Source: Thiobacillus sp.
Lineage (GTDB): Bacteria > Pseudomonadota > Gammaproteobacteria > Burkholderiales > Thiobacillaceae
DNA: 64,000 bases
Assembly: GCA_016124745.1 (NCBI GenBank)
Contig: WGNC01000009.1
Span: 62,001 to 126,000 of the forward strand
Reading direction: 5' to 3'
Part shown: in pieces, positions 27,392 to 36,334 of the stretch
Position numbering within the stretch: position 1 is the first letter of the stretch
How the letters are laid out: every line of letters begins with the position of its first letter
Program-made: the position numbers and the translations under genes
Notes under the pieces: generated by a model
What the model saw: only the letters and a program-made list of their open reading frames with translations
The model's database searches: none
Told to the model about the DNA's origin: nothing

Positions 27392-27785
27392 GCGATGAAA
27401 GTGCTCAAGGATTCGCCCGCTTGAAACGCGGGCGCCAATCTGCGGACGGCAAATGGCTGCAGCTACGCCTGTCAGGACGAGGCACATTCGATGCGCGCCG
27501 GATGCTTCAGGAAGTCCCACCAAATTGACGAATATCCTCAAGTCTTCGTCGAATCTGTCGTAAAGTTTGTATAGGCGTAATGGATCGCTGGCTTCTGACG
27601 CTGATGCGGGGAGTTGTGGGCGGCGGCCGATCGTCGCGTATATAAGCGATTTCCGATATAATTTTGAACTTTATTGCAATAAACCATTCTACGGATGCGT
27701 GTTTACAACACGCGGGCATGGGTGAGCCATCAAGGCATACCGGGTCGCACGGTCAATAGAGATGTCAGTCCTGAAAGGAAGCGTA
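27392..27785. promoter_or_regulatory. Leader region of the repeat-containing exported protein
   Basis: About 390 bp. A TATAAT at 27657-27662 is the best -10 candidate; the hexamer 17 bp upstream (TCGCGT, 27634-27639) is a poor -35. That leaves a 5' leader of roughly 115 bases before the ATG at 27786, which has AAGGAA just upstream. No riboswitch recognised. Confidence 0.4.
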
Positions 27786-29345
27786 ATGAATTTGGTGAGT
27801 AAACTACGGTGGGCGTTGATCGCCGCCAGCCTCGTGAGCGGGTCTGCGCTGGCAGCAACAATCAACTGTGATGTCACGCCGCATCATTCGGTCGTTGCCG
27901 ATGGGGAAACGCTGCAACTGACCGCCACCTGCACCGGTGGTTCGCTTGCCAGCATCGAATTGCTGATGAATGGCTCCCCCGTTTCAGGAAGCGTTAATCT
28001 TTCCAATCATGTCTCCGGAGAGGCGGTGTACTTCACGTCGCCGATCGGACTTGCCGCGAACGGCGCGGTGTTCACCGTGGATGGCAGCACGGGCAATCTT
28101 GCAGACCAGGTTGTCATGGCGCCGGGCGGCGGAGCCCGGGTCACGGTCAAGTCGGCGGCGGGTTCGGTGGCTGCCACAACCACGGGGTTTGCTGCTACCT
28201 CTGCTCAGCCCGCGTCTTGCGGTACGGCCGACGGCGGGACGTTCTCGTCGTTTCCTGCGGCTACGGCCTGCGCCACTGGCAGTACATCGTCGCTGGTGGT
28301 CACCGGTCCTACTTCCTTTTCATGGTCCTGCTTAAGCCTGACCGGCGGTACTGAAGCCAGTTGCTATGCGGCACGAGGTGTGACCTATATGGTTACGGCC
28401 ACCGACAATGGCTCGTCTAACGGCAACGTTGGCCCGGCCAGCCAGCAGGTGGCGGGCGGCAGTTCGGCAACCGTGACCGCCACGCCTAACAGCAGCGGAT
28501 ACAACACTTCGTGGTCCAGCACTTGCGGCGGTACCCCGAGCGGCAATTTGTTCACTACCGGTGCGGTGAATGCGAACTGCACCGTGACCGCGAGCTTCAG
28601 CACGGCCCCGGCTGTGGTCAACGGCTCGTGCGGCAGCGATCATGGCGGCACGTTCAGCACTACGCCGACCAACCTTTGCTCCGCAGGCTTGGCATCCAGC
28701 GTTACGACTGGCACGAGCAGTTATTCCTGGAGCTGCGCGAGTACGAACGGCGGATCGACTGCTTCCTGTTCGGCAACCCGCACCACTACCCCGCCGCCGC
28801 CTCCTCCCGTTGGCGACGATCCCGGCGTCGGCAGCGGCCTGTGGGTGCCGGCCGGCACGAGCAACCGCGTTGTCGCGGACTCTCCCAACTCATCCACTGT
28901 GAGCTACGTGCCAGGGTGCCTCAACGGCCAAACCGCCAACAACTCGTATTCGGGCTGTGCGGCAAACAGCAGCTATACGAGTACGATCGCCGGAACGAGC
29001 ACCCCCTATACCGTGAGCTTCGGCTCGGGTAAGCAGGTGGTGATCCGCTACCAGCCTAGGCCCGGTGCGGGGACCGAGTTCAAGTACGTCCGTGTGCGCG
29101 GTGCGACGGGCACCAACGTGAATACGTCGAATGTGCGGGTATGGATCAGTGCTGATCCGACTGCAACATACGATAGCGTTGCTGCGAAGTGCAAGGTCAC
29201 GTCGTCCAGTACACCAACTGTCTTGACGGGCCCGGGTAACTGCCCCATTTCGGACAGCAATGCTGTGTACTACATGGGCATTGAATACGATGCGGCCACG
29301 GCCTATCGCTTCCAGGTAGATATAAGCGCATCTGATTTCTACTGA
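27786..29345 (+). CDS. Exported repeat protein with Cys-rich modules
   Basis: Encodes 519 residues from the ATG at 27786. Signal peptide ends SGSALAA. Two copies of a Cys-paired module (SCGTADGGTFSSFP to SFSWSC to ASCYA near 139-195, and SCGSDHGGTFSTTP to SYSWSC to ASCSA near 280-330) flank a domain of the bacterial-repeat type (YMVTATDNG to NANCTVTASF). A PPPPPP hinge leads to a C-terminal domain of about 180 residues with three Cys pairs and no known name. The layout suits a secreted or surface adhesin or binding protein. Next to the type II secretion operon it is a candidate substrate. Confidence 0.78.
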   Translation: MNLVSKLRWALIAASLVSGSALAATINCDVTPHHSVVADGETLQLTATCTGGSLASIELLMNGSPVSGSVNLSNHVSGEAVYFTSPIGLAANGAVFTVDGSTGNLADQVVMAPGGGARVTVKSAAGSVAATTTGFAATSAQPASCGTADGGTFSSFPAATACATGSTSSLVVTGPTSFSWSCLSLTGGTEASCYAARGVTYMVTATDNGSSNGNVGPASQQVAGGSSATVTATPNSSGYNTSWSSTCGGTPSGNLFTTGAVNANCTVTASFSTAPAVVNGSCGSDHGGTFSTTPTNLCSAGLASSVTTGTSSYSWSCASTNGGSTASCSATRTTTPPPPPPVGDDPGVGSGLWVPAGTSNRVVADSPNSSTVSYVPGCLNGQTANNSYSGCAANSSYTSTIAGTSTPYTVSFGSGKQVVIRYQPRPGAGTEFKYVRVRGATGTNVNTSNVRVWISADPTATYDSVAAKCKVTSSSTPTVLTGPGNCPISDSNAVYYMGIEYDAATAYRFQVDISASDFY

Positions 29346-29356
29346 TCCATCTGCGC

Positions 29357-29423
29357 GGGCGCCCCTCGCGGCGCCCAACACAATGGCGCGTACCCGCTGA
29401 ATCCGGGTACGCGCCATTGTGTT
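29357..29423. terminator. Two adjacent perfect hairpins after the repeat-protein gene
   Basis: The first, 29357-29363 and 29370-29376, pairs GGGCGCC with GGCGCCC across a 6-base loop. The second, 29377-29396 and 29404-29423, is a perfect 20-bp inverted repeat with a 7-base loop. Neither is followed by a T-run, so if they terminate transcription they do so atypically. They may instead protect the mRNA 3' end. Confidence 0.6.
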
Positions 29424-29514
29424 GCCTGGTCTGGTTGCGCTGGCGCCAGCGTCGACACAAGCACCTGGAAGCCGTGGGATGAACCTGTAAGCCTAGTAAT
29501 TGTTGGTAACAAAT

Positions 29515-30408
29515 ATGATGAATTGCAAACGATTGACGTGGGCAGCGCCGGGATTGCTGTCGGCTCCGCTCGTGTTGTGCGCCGGCCTCGCGCTGGCTGG
29601 TGAGGTATCCGATGGCATCGACGGGATATCGGTCGAGGCGATTCGAACCGAACTGTACAACGTGCCTCCGAGCGTTCGCAGCCGCATGAGTCGCGAGCAA
29701 ATGAGCCTTTATGTCGAGAACCTGCTGCTGGATCGGCGCCTGGCGAAGGCGGCGGCTGAAGCGGGCATCCCACAACGGCCCGAGGTGCGCGCGCGCATCG
29801 AAAAGGCGACGCGCGATGTAATCATCCGTTCGTATATCGATGACGAGTTGGCCAAGTATGCAGCGAACCTGCCCGACTTGAAGGGACTTGCGCGCGAGCG
29901 CTACACACTCAATCCAACTGCCTATATGAAGCCGGAAGCGATACGGGTGTCGCACATCCTGTTTGCGGTGGACTACAAGGAAGCGGGCAAGAGTGACGAG
30001 GATGCGAAAGCCCAGGCCATGGCGGTGCTGAAACAGTTGCGCGGCGGTGCCGATTTTGCCGAGCTGGCCAAGCAGTATTCGGACGATAAATCCAGCAAAC
30101 GCGACGGCGGCGAACTCAAGTGGGCAGAAAGAGGCAAATTCGTGCCGCCGTTCGAGGAAGCTGCCTTTGCCATGAAGCCGGGGGAGATCAGCGATCCCGT
30201 GCGCACCCGCTTCGGTTATCACATCATCCGTCTGGATGAGAGACGTGCGCCCGAGCAACAGACGTTCGAAGAGGTCGAGGACAAGATCGTCGCGGACTTG
30301 CGCAGGGACTTGTTGAATGAGCGGCGCGACTTCATGATCAAGCAGTTCAGGGCAAAGCGTGCGGTCGAACTGGACAACGAGACCTGGCTGGACTTGCAGA
30401 AACCTTAG
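29515..30408 (+). CDS. Exported parvulin-type peptidyl-prolyl isomerase
   Basis: Encodes 297 residues from the ATG at 29515. A signal peptide (ending AGLALAGE) is followed by a SurA-like helical region (about 35-135). The rotamase domain (about 145-250) contains RVSHILFAVDY, GGADFAELAKQYSDD, GGELKWAERGKFVPPFEEAAF and FGYHIIRLDE. It should fold secreted or outer-membrane proteins in the periplasm. Its place after two large exported proteins suggests a dedicated helper, but it has its own spacing and no shared promoter is visible. Confidence 0.9.
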   Translation: MMNCKRLTWAAPGLLSAPLVLCAGLALAGEVSDGIDGISVEAIRTELYNVPPSVRSRMSREQMSLYVENLLLDRRLAKAAAEAGIPQRPEVRARIEKATRDVIIRSYIDDELAKYAANLPDLKGLARERYTLNPTAYMKPEAIRVSHILFAVDYKEAGKSDEDAKAQAMAVLKQLRGGADFAELAKQYSDDKSSKRDGGELKWAERGKFVPPFEEAAFAMKPGEISDPVRTRFGYHIIRLDERRAPEQQTFEEVEDKIVADLRRDLLNERRDFMIKQFRAKRAVELDNETWLDLQKP

Positions 30409-31006
30409 CCGATTGGCGAATGCGTTTGCTGTCGGGACCGGTTGGCTGCCGGCCCCGCCGGCCAGATCGCTCCACACCCTTCGACGCCCTCCGGCTAAAT
30501 CGCGTCCATCGGTTCGTTCGTCCTTGTTGAAGGGCAGGGGCGGGTGACCCGCGTGTCCTGAGCAAATTAAAGGCTCACAGCAAGCGGGCGTGGGCTTTTG
30601 TTGTCAAGATTTCACAGATGAAGGGCATCGGGGCTTGCCCTGTTTCCCTCGCTGTTCTCGCGCCGGTTCAGGTTCCGCCGCAGGCCGTTTCATGTCAATT
30701 GGCACCGAGATTCGCTTTCCCGACTACAATCTCCTTTTAACCTTTCAGCATCATTGCCGCCAGTGACGGCTCTGGCTATGCACAGCCAGGCCGAACGACA
30801 AAACCCCGGTGGGCCGCGCATCCGCCCGACAAGATCCGCATGAATACAGATGTTCAGGCCTTCGTCAGGATTCACACGCTGAATGAGAATGCAGCGTATG
30901 CGCCCGCATGCATGCCCTTCAGGGAAGACTTCCTCGACCCCCTGTCCGTGTCGGGTTTCCGTGATCGCTCACTATCGGCTACGGTCCACTGCGGTTCCTA
31001 GGCTGA
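30409..31006. other. 598-bp gap before the glycan locus
   Basis: No supported gene; the frames here are shadows. A weak 6-bp hairpin (30448-30462, GCCGGC-CCC-GCCGGC) could end the isomerase transcript but has no T-run. TTGGCA (near 30700) and TACAAT (near 30725) are 20 bp apart, too far for a standard promoter, so no promoter for the next gene is assigned. Confidence 0.4.
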
Positions 31007-32443
31007 ATGCTGTTCAACTCGCTCGAATTCATACTGGTTTTTCTGCCCGTTGCATTTCTGGTTTATTTCGGCCTGAATCGAATTCGCCTTGCGGTGGCGG
31101 GCAAGAGTTGGCTGGTGCTCGCCAGCCTGGTCTTCTATGCGTGGTGGAACGTAGCGTATCTGCCGCTGATTCTGGTATCGATCCTGGTGAATTACGCGCT
31201 AGGCGGCGCGCTTGCCAAGCGCGCCGCGGGCGCCACTCGAGACGCGATCAAGGCCGAATGGCTGCTGGCGGCTGGGGTGGGCTTCAATCTCGGGCTGCTG
31301 GCCTATTACAAGTACGCCGACTTTCTCCGGGATAACTTCGGACGTCTGTTCGATGCGCCTCCCGTTTCGCTGGGCATCGTGTTGCCGCTCGCGATCAGCT
31401 TCTTCACCTTTACCCAGATTGCCTATCTGGTCGACAGTTACCGGGGCCGCGCAAAGGAATACGACCTGCTCAACTACACGCTGTTCGTGACCTTTTTCCC
31501 GCACCTGATCGCGGGGCCGATTGTGCATCACGGCGAGATCATGCCGCAGTTCAAGGCAGCTGCAAATCTGGCGCGACGCTATCGGAACGTGCTTGGCGGT
31601 CTGGCCCTGTTCAGCGTGGGACTGGCTAAGAAGGTGCTCATCGCGGATTCGTTCGCGGTATGGGCCACGGCCGGCTTCGACCAGGCCGACACGCTGAACT
31701 TTACCGAAGCCTGGGTCAGCAGTCTGTCCTATACGTTCCAGATCTATTTCGATTTCAGCGGCTACACGGACATGGCGCTGGGCGCGGCCCTGCTGTTCAA
31801 CATCCGGATGCCGTTCAATTTCGATTCGCCTTACCGAGCGACGAATATCCAGGATTTCTGGCGGCGCTGGCATATGACGCTGAGTCGATTCCTGCGCGAT
31901 TATCTTTACATCCCTTTGGGGGGCAGCCGGGTCGCACCCGGGCGTGTGTACGTCAATCTGGCGACGACCTTCGTGCTGGGCGGGCTGTGGCATGGCGCCT
32001 CGTGGATGTTCGTGCTGTGGGGGGGGTTGCACGGCGCAGCGATGATGCTGCACCGGATTTGGCAGCGCACGGGCCTGCGCATGTCGCCGGTTCTGGCCTG
32101 GCTGCTGACGTTCAACTTCATCAATGTGACCTGGGTGTTCTTTCGGGCGCAGACGCTGGAGGATGCGCTCAAAATGCTGCGCGGCATGGCCGGGCTCGAT
32201 GCGATGGGCGGGCTCGGCACAAGATTCGCCGGCTGGGCCGGACTCATCGATAGTCACTTCGAGATCGGCGCGGCGTTGCTGGCGGCGCTGGCCCTGGTGC
32301 TGGTGCGCCGCAACAGCAATGTCCTGCTGTCTGGCACCAGGCTGGGCATGCGGTCGGCTGTCACCTACGGCCTGTTGGGCGCGGTGTCGCTGCTCGCACT
32401 GATGGCATCGAAGTACTCCGAATTCATCTACTTCAATTTCTGA
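31007..32443 (+). CDS. MBOAT-family O-acyltransferase (AlgI-like)
   Basis: Encodes 478 residues with about eleven membrane helices. The family histidine motif lies in GGLWHGASWMFVLWGGLHG, and IPLGGSRV plus IQDFWRRWHMTLSRFLRDY are typical of AlgI/DltB-type members. It moves an acyl group across the inner membrane for polysaccharide O-acetylation. The SGNH-type protein one base downstream is the expected periplasmic partner. It opens the glycan locus. Confidence 0.93.
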   Translation: MLFNSLEFILVFLPVAFLVYFGLNRIRLAVAGKSWLVLASLVFYAWWNVAYLPLILVSILVNYALGGALAKRAAGATRDAIKAEWLLAAGVGFNLGLLAYYKYADFLRDNFGRLFDAPPVSLGIVLPLAISFFTFTQIAYLVDSYRGRAKEYDLLNYTLFVTFFPHLIAGPIVHHGEIMPQFKAAANLARRYRNVLGGLALFSVGLAKKVLIADSFAVWATAGFDQADTLNFTEAWVSSLSYTFQIYFDFSGYTDMALGAALLFNIRMPFNFDSPYRATNIQDFWRRWHMTLSRFLRDYLYIPLGGSRVAPGRVYVNLATTFVLGGLWHGASWMFVLWGGLHGAAMMLHRIWQRTGLRMSPVLAWLLTFNFINVTWVFFRAQTLEDALKMLRGMAGLDAMGGLGTRFAGWAGLIDSHFEIGAALLAALALVLVRRNSNVLLSGTRLGMRSAVTYGLLGAVSLLALMASKYSEFIYFNF

Positions 32444-32444
32444 C

Positions 32445-33608
32445 ATGGACAGGCGCGCGCGCAAACTCGTCTTCGTGCTGATCCTGTCGGCGCTGGGTCC
32501 GGTCGCGCTGCTGTTCGGCGCGTTCTTCGTCTACGATCCGCTGGCCCTGTTTCATCCGCCCTGGGGCAGGCCCGCGACGGTGCATGGCAACATGCGGCTG
32601 CACGCGGCAGGCGAGATCCGGCATGGCGATTTCGACTCGGTGATACTCGGCACGAGCATCCTGGAGAACAGTTCGGCCCTCGAAGCAAGCCGGCTCCTGG
32701 GCGGGCATTTCGTCAATCTTTCCATTTCGGCAGGTGATTTCTTCGAGCGCGGGCTGATGCTGCAGCGACTGCTCGAGCGCCATCCAATTCGCCGGGTGAT
32801 CTATTCCCTCGATTTCATCTACCTGAACCAGCGCAAGGGGTATCCGGTCTTTCCCTTGTCGACCTACGATTATCTCTACGACTCGAATCCTTTCAATGAC
32901 ATCCGGGCCTATCTGAACTGGCATTTCCTTGGCTGCCTTTTTCGCTGGTCGCGGTCGCCCGATTGCGTTGGCCGTGAGACGACGCTGGATCGGCCGAACG
33001 CGTGGATGGACGAGCCGGAATACGCGGCGCGCTTCGGCGGCTTCGATGCGTGGTGCCGTGCCGGCGACAATTACCAGATCCGGGACGTGTACGAAAAGGT
33101 ATCCGCGGCCGTGAATGCGATCCGGACAGGTACCCTCGAGGCGCCGGACGCAGGGCAAACGGCCCGCGCGATCGACTATCTGGAAAACAACCTGGTGTAT
33201 TGGATCAAGAAATATCCGGACACCCGTTTCGATCTGGTTTTTCCGCCCTACAGCCGCGCCAAGCTCGCGATCTGGTACCAAAGCCGTCCAGGCGACGCAC
33301 AAACGCATCTCGCGGTCATCCGCTATCTGGCAGAATTGAGCGGCCGGCTGCCCAACCTGCATGTCTACGGCTTCGAAGACCAGGATTTTCTCGACGATAT
33401 TGCGCGCTACAAGGATATGGATCATTTCGACCCTGAGATCAGCGCCCTGATGACCCGCTCGATCGGACAGGAGGCGCATCGCATCGTCCCGCAAAACGTC
33501 GAGCGCTACCTCGCCGAGGCCGAGCGCCGTGGCCGCGCGTACCGGCTCGACGCTCTGGCCGCGCGACTGGCTGCCTGCGTCGAGCCGCGAACCGGGGCGC
33601 TGCCATGA
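32445..33608 (+). CDS. SGNH-like acyl-transfer partner protein (AlgJ/DltD-like)
   Basis: Encodes 387 residues, with an N-terminal membrane anchor (about 8-30) and the rest periplasmic. The nucleophile motif is ILGTSILENS (Ser near 69) and the partner Asp/His lie in DMDHFDPEIS near residue 325, so the catalytic set is intact. Such proteins receive the acyl group from an MBOAT channel and place it on the glycan. The start follows the MBOAT stop by one base and its stop overlaps the Wzt start, so all three are coupled. Confidence 0.78.
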   Translation: MDRRARKLVFVLILSALGPVALLFGAFFVYDPLALFHPPWGRPATVHGNMRLHAAGEIRHGDFDSVILGTSILENSSALEASRLLGGHFVNLSISAGDFFERGLMLQRLLERHPIRRVIYSLDFIYLNQRKGYPVFPLSTYDYLYDSNPFNDIRAYLNWHFLGCLFRWSRSPDCVGRETTLDRPNAWMDEPEYAARFGGFDAWCRAGDNYQIRDVYEKVSAAVNAIRTGTLEAPDAGQTARAIDYLENNLVYWIKKYPDTRFDLVFPPYSRAKLAIWYQSRPGDAQTHLAVIRYLAELSGRLPNLHVYGFEDQDFLDDIARYKDMDHFDPEISALMTRSIGQEAHRIVPQNVERYLAEAERRGRAYRLDALAARLAACVEPRTGALP

Positions 33609-34978
33609 CGGCGCCGGGCACAGCCGGGCATGACGACGAGGGTGCGCCTGAATACGCCATCCGGGTGGCGGGCGTGTCAAAGACCTTCCCCATATACGAC
33701 ACCCCGCGCGATCGCCTCAAGCAGATGGTGATGCCTCGCCTGCTTCGGCTGCTCGGACGTGCGCCCCGGCGCTATCACCGGGAATTCCACGCCCTGAACG
33801 AAATGAGTTTCGACGTCCGGCGCGGTGAAACGGTGGGAATTATCGGGCGCAACGGTGCCGGCAAATCGACGCTGCTGCAGATCATCGGCGGGACACTTTC
33901 CCCGAGCGCCGGGACGGTCGAAACGCGGGGGCGGATCGCGGCGCTGCTTGAACTGGGCGCGGGCTTCAACCCCGAATTCACCGGCCGTGAAAACGTGTTC
34001 ATGAATGGCGCGATACTGGGTCTGTCGCGCGAGGAAATCGCGCGGCGCTTCGACGAAATCGCCGCGTTCGCGGATATCGGCGAGTTCATCGAACAGCCGG
34101 TCAAATCCTATTCCAGCGGGATGTACGTGCGCCTGGCGTTCGCCGTGCAGGCGTGCGTCGATCCGGACATCCTGATCGTCGACGAGGCGCTGTCGGTCGG
34201 CGACATCGGGTTCCAGTACAAATGCTTCCAGCGCATGGAGGCGTTGAAGAAACAGGGTGTGACGATCCTGATGGTGACGCATTCGACCGGCAGCATTCTG
34301 GAATATGCCGACCGCTGCATCGTTCTGGACGCCGGCAGGATCCTCCACGACACCCCCGATGTGCTGGCGGCCGTGCTGGCCTACGAGAAGGGAATGCTGA
34401 ACCAGGCGCAGGCTCAGGTGCCGCGGATCGAGACCGCGTCCGGTGCGTCGGCCGATGCCCGCGTGATGACGGCGGGCGAGCTGAGGACGATCCAGGAAGC
34501 CGAATCGAATCGGGAACTGGGCGAGAAACGTTTCGGCACGGCCCGCGCGATCGTCGAGCGCGTCGAGCTGTTCAAGGCCGACGGGGCCTCGATCGAGGAC
34601 AATCCGCTGCTCAAGCCCAACGAGGAGATCGTGTTCAGATTCAGCCTGCTGGCGGCAGAAGTGATCGGGAATGTCGCCCTCGGCGTTTCGATTTCGGGCG
34701 TGCGCGGCGGCGACATCTGGGGCGACAACAATCTCAACGCCAACCAGCCCTTGAACCTGGTGCCAGGCAGGAACGTGGTGGAATATCGGGTGCGCCTGCC
34801 GATCAGCTCGGGGGAGTATCTCGTGCATTGCGGCTTGGCCTGCTTTGCCGGCGACAGCCGGGAAGAGCTCGATCAGCGCCGCCCGGTGCGTCATCTGCGT
34901 TTCTGGTCGACCCGCGATCAGGTCGGGGTGGTGCATGCGCCGATCCGGATTTCGCTGCCGGGAGAAGCCGAACAATGA
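33605..34978 (+). CDS. wzt: Wzt-type polysaccharide ABC transporter ATPase with C-terminal recognition domain
   Basis: Encodes 457 residues. The nucleotide-binding domain has GRNGAGKST (about 82-90), signature YSSGMYVRLAFA and Walker B DILIVDEALSVGD. After residue 310 comes a Wzt_C-type beta-sandwich (IVERVELFKADGASIED to NVVEYRVRLP), which in characterised O-antigen systems binds the finished, capped chain before export. The Wzm permease that should accompany it is absent from the window. ATGA overlaps bind it to the genes on both sides. Confidence 0.9.
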   Translation: MTAPGTAGHDDEGAPEYAIRVAGVSKTFPIYDTPRDRLKQMVMPRLLRLLGRAPRRYHREFHALNEMSFDVRRGETVGIIGRNGAGKSTLLQIIGGTLSPSAGTVETRGRIAALLELGAGFNPEFTGRENVFMNGAILGLSREEIARRFDEIAAFADIGEFIEQPVKSYSSGMYVRLAFAVQACVDPDILIVDEALSVGDIGFQYKCFQRMEALKKQGVTILMVTHSTGSILEYADRCIVLDAGRILHDTPDVLAAVLAYEKGMLNQAQAQVPRIETASGASADARVMTAGELRTIQEAESNRELGEKRFGTARAIVERVELFKADGASIEDNPLLKPNEEIVFRFSLLAAEVIGNVALGVSISGVRGGDIWGDNNLNANQPLNLVPGRNVVEYRVRLPISSGEYLVHCGLACFAGDSREELDQRRPVRHLRFWSTRDQVGVVHAPIRISLPGEAEQ

Positions 34979-36189
34979 TCGCCGCCTTTCTGCTGCCGTT
35001 TCCCCTGCGCGGTTACCGTGCGCCCTACCTGTGGGTGTATTACCGCCTGCTGTCGTCTTTCGGCGAGCGCATGCTGTTCATCGCGAGCGAGGACTACGTT
35101 CGTGACCCGCAACACTGGCAAGCGCAGAACCGCTGGGAGTTGCTGCCAGGCAATGCAGAACGGCTGCAATATCGCGTGCCGATGCGTGAGCACATGGATG
35201 CGCACGCCTACGGCTTTCTGGACGACGCGGTTTTCGAGACCTTGCTGGCGCAAAGCGGCGGCAACCCGCTGGCCGCCTTCAGACGCCTGCTGAGCGAGCG
35301 CGTGCCCTGCCTCGACGCGGCCTTTGCGGAGATCCTGGCGCGCCCGTCCGCGAAGGGGATCGAGGCCATCCTGACCTGGTGCAATTGTCCATCTCTCAAG
35401 GCTGCCGCAGCCGAGCGGGGAATCCCAGTCGTTCATCTGGAGATGGGGCCCTTGCGTTTGCCGGATTACCGCCGACCGACCGCATATTTTGATTTCTCAG
35501 GGGTCAATGGGGGTACGGAGTCTGCGGTCCGCAGTGCACGTGCCGCGTTGGGGCGCGTCGATGTCACGATTGACGAGTTGAGAGCGTTCTTTGGCCCTGC
35601 GACACCTGAACCGGGAATCGCGCCTGTCCTGCGTGCCTCCACGGGTGTCGTGCTGCAGGTAGAGGACGACTCCAACCTGATAGCGTTCGGTCGTGGCTAC
35701 GACAATCAGTCGATCATTGTCCTGAGCCACCTGCGCGATGCCACCGGCGGCGTGCTGATTCGGCCACATCCCGGCAGTCTGTTTGCGCTCAAGGAGAACT
35801 GGTACCAGATTGACGATTCACCAAACAGTACTGCTTTCATTCGTCGCTGCGAACGCATCCTTACGATCAATTCCAGTGTCGGCCTGGAGGCGATGCTGCT
35901 GGATGTCCCTGTGACCGTATTAGGCGATGCTTCGTTTCGCTTCATCCTCGAGGTCACGGATGCTGCGGAGCGCATTGCCCGCCTTGCGCATTACCTGTTT
36001 GCCTATCTCATCCCGATGCAATCGGTTTTCGATTTGGACTATCTGCGTTTCCGGCTTTCGAACCCGACGGAGGCCGACATTATGGTGCGTCATCTGGATA
36101 CCTATCTTGACGGAGATGCCTGGCGAGTCGGCAGGACTGATCGTGCAGAAGCATTGATACGCTGTGCCATGGGTTCTGTTCCTCTATAG
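34975..36189 (+). CDS. Putative chain-capping glycosyltransferase (Kdo-transferase-like, KpsC/GT99 type)
   Basis: Encodes 404 residues from the ATG overlapping the Wzt stop. The C-terminal half carries LIRPHPG and ILTINSSVGLEAMLLDVPVTVLG, the hallmark of retaining beta-Kdo transferases of the capsule (KpsC/KpsS) and O-antigen-capping (GT99) groups. The N-terminal half has no clear domain. Next to a Wzt with a recognition tail, a chain terminator is a natural reading, because such caps mark chains for export. Family assignment is from motifs only. Confidence 0.62.
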   Translation: MIAAFLLPFPLRGYRAPYLWVYYRLLSSFGERMLFIASEDYVRDPQHWQAQNRWELLPGNAERLQYRVPMREHMDAHAYGFLDDAVFETLLAQSGGNPLAAFRRLLSERVPCLDAAFAEILARPSAKGIEAILTWCNCPSLKAAAAERGIPVVHLEMGPLRLPDYRRPTAYFDFSGVNGGTESAVRSARAALGRVDVTIDELRAFFGPATPEPGIAPVLRASTGVVLQVEDDSNLIAFGRGYDNQSIIVLSHLRDATGGVLIRPHPGSLFALKENWYQIDDSPNSTAFIRRCERILTINSSVGLEAMLLDVPVTVLGDASFRFILEVTDAAERIARLAHYLFAYLIPMQSVFDLDYLRFRLSNPTEADIMVRHLDTYLDGDAWRVGRTDRAEALIRCAMGSVPL

Positions 36190-36334
36190 GTTTCCCGAGA
36201 AGGTCATGCCACGACCTGTCGGGTGATCGGTTCAAGAGATAGTGCTCAGTGGTGGGCGCATCCATCCGGTTGTGCTTACATTCTGAAAACAAGACGTGAT
36301 CACCTTATTGCGCATCCCAAACTACTTTCATTTC

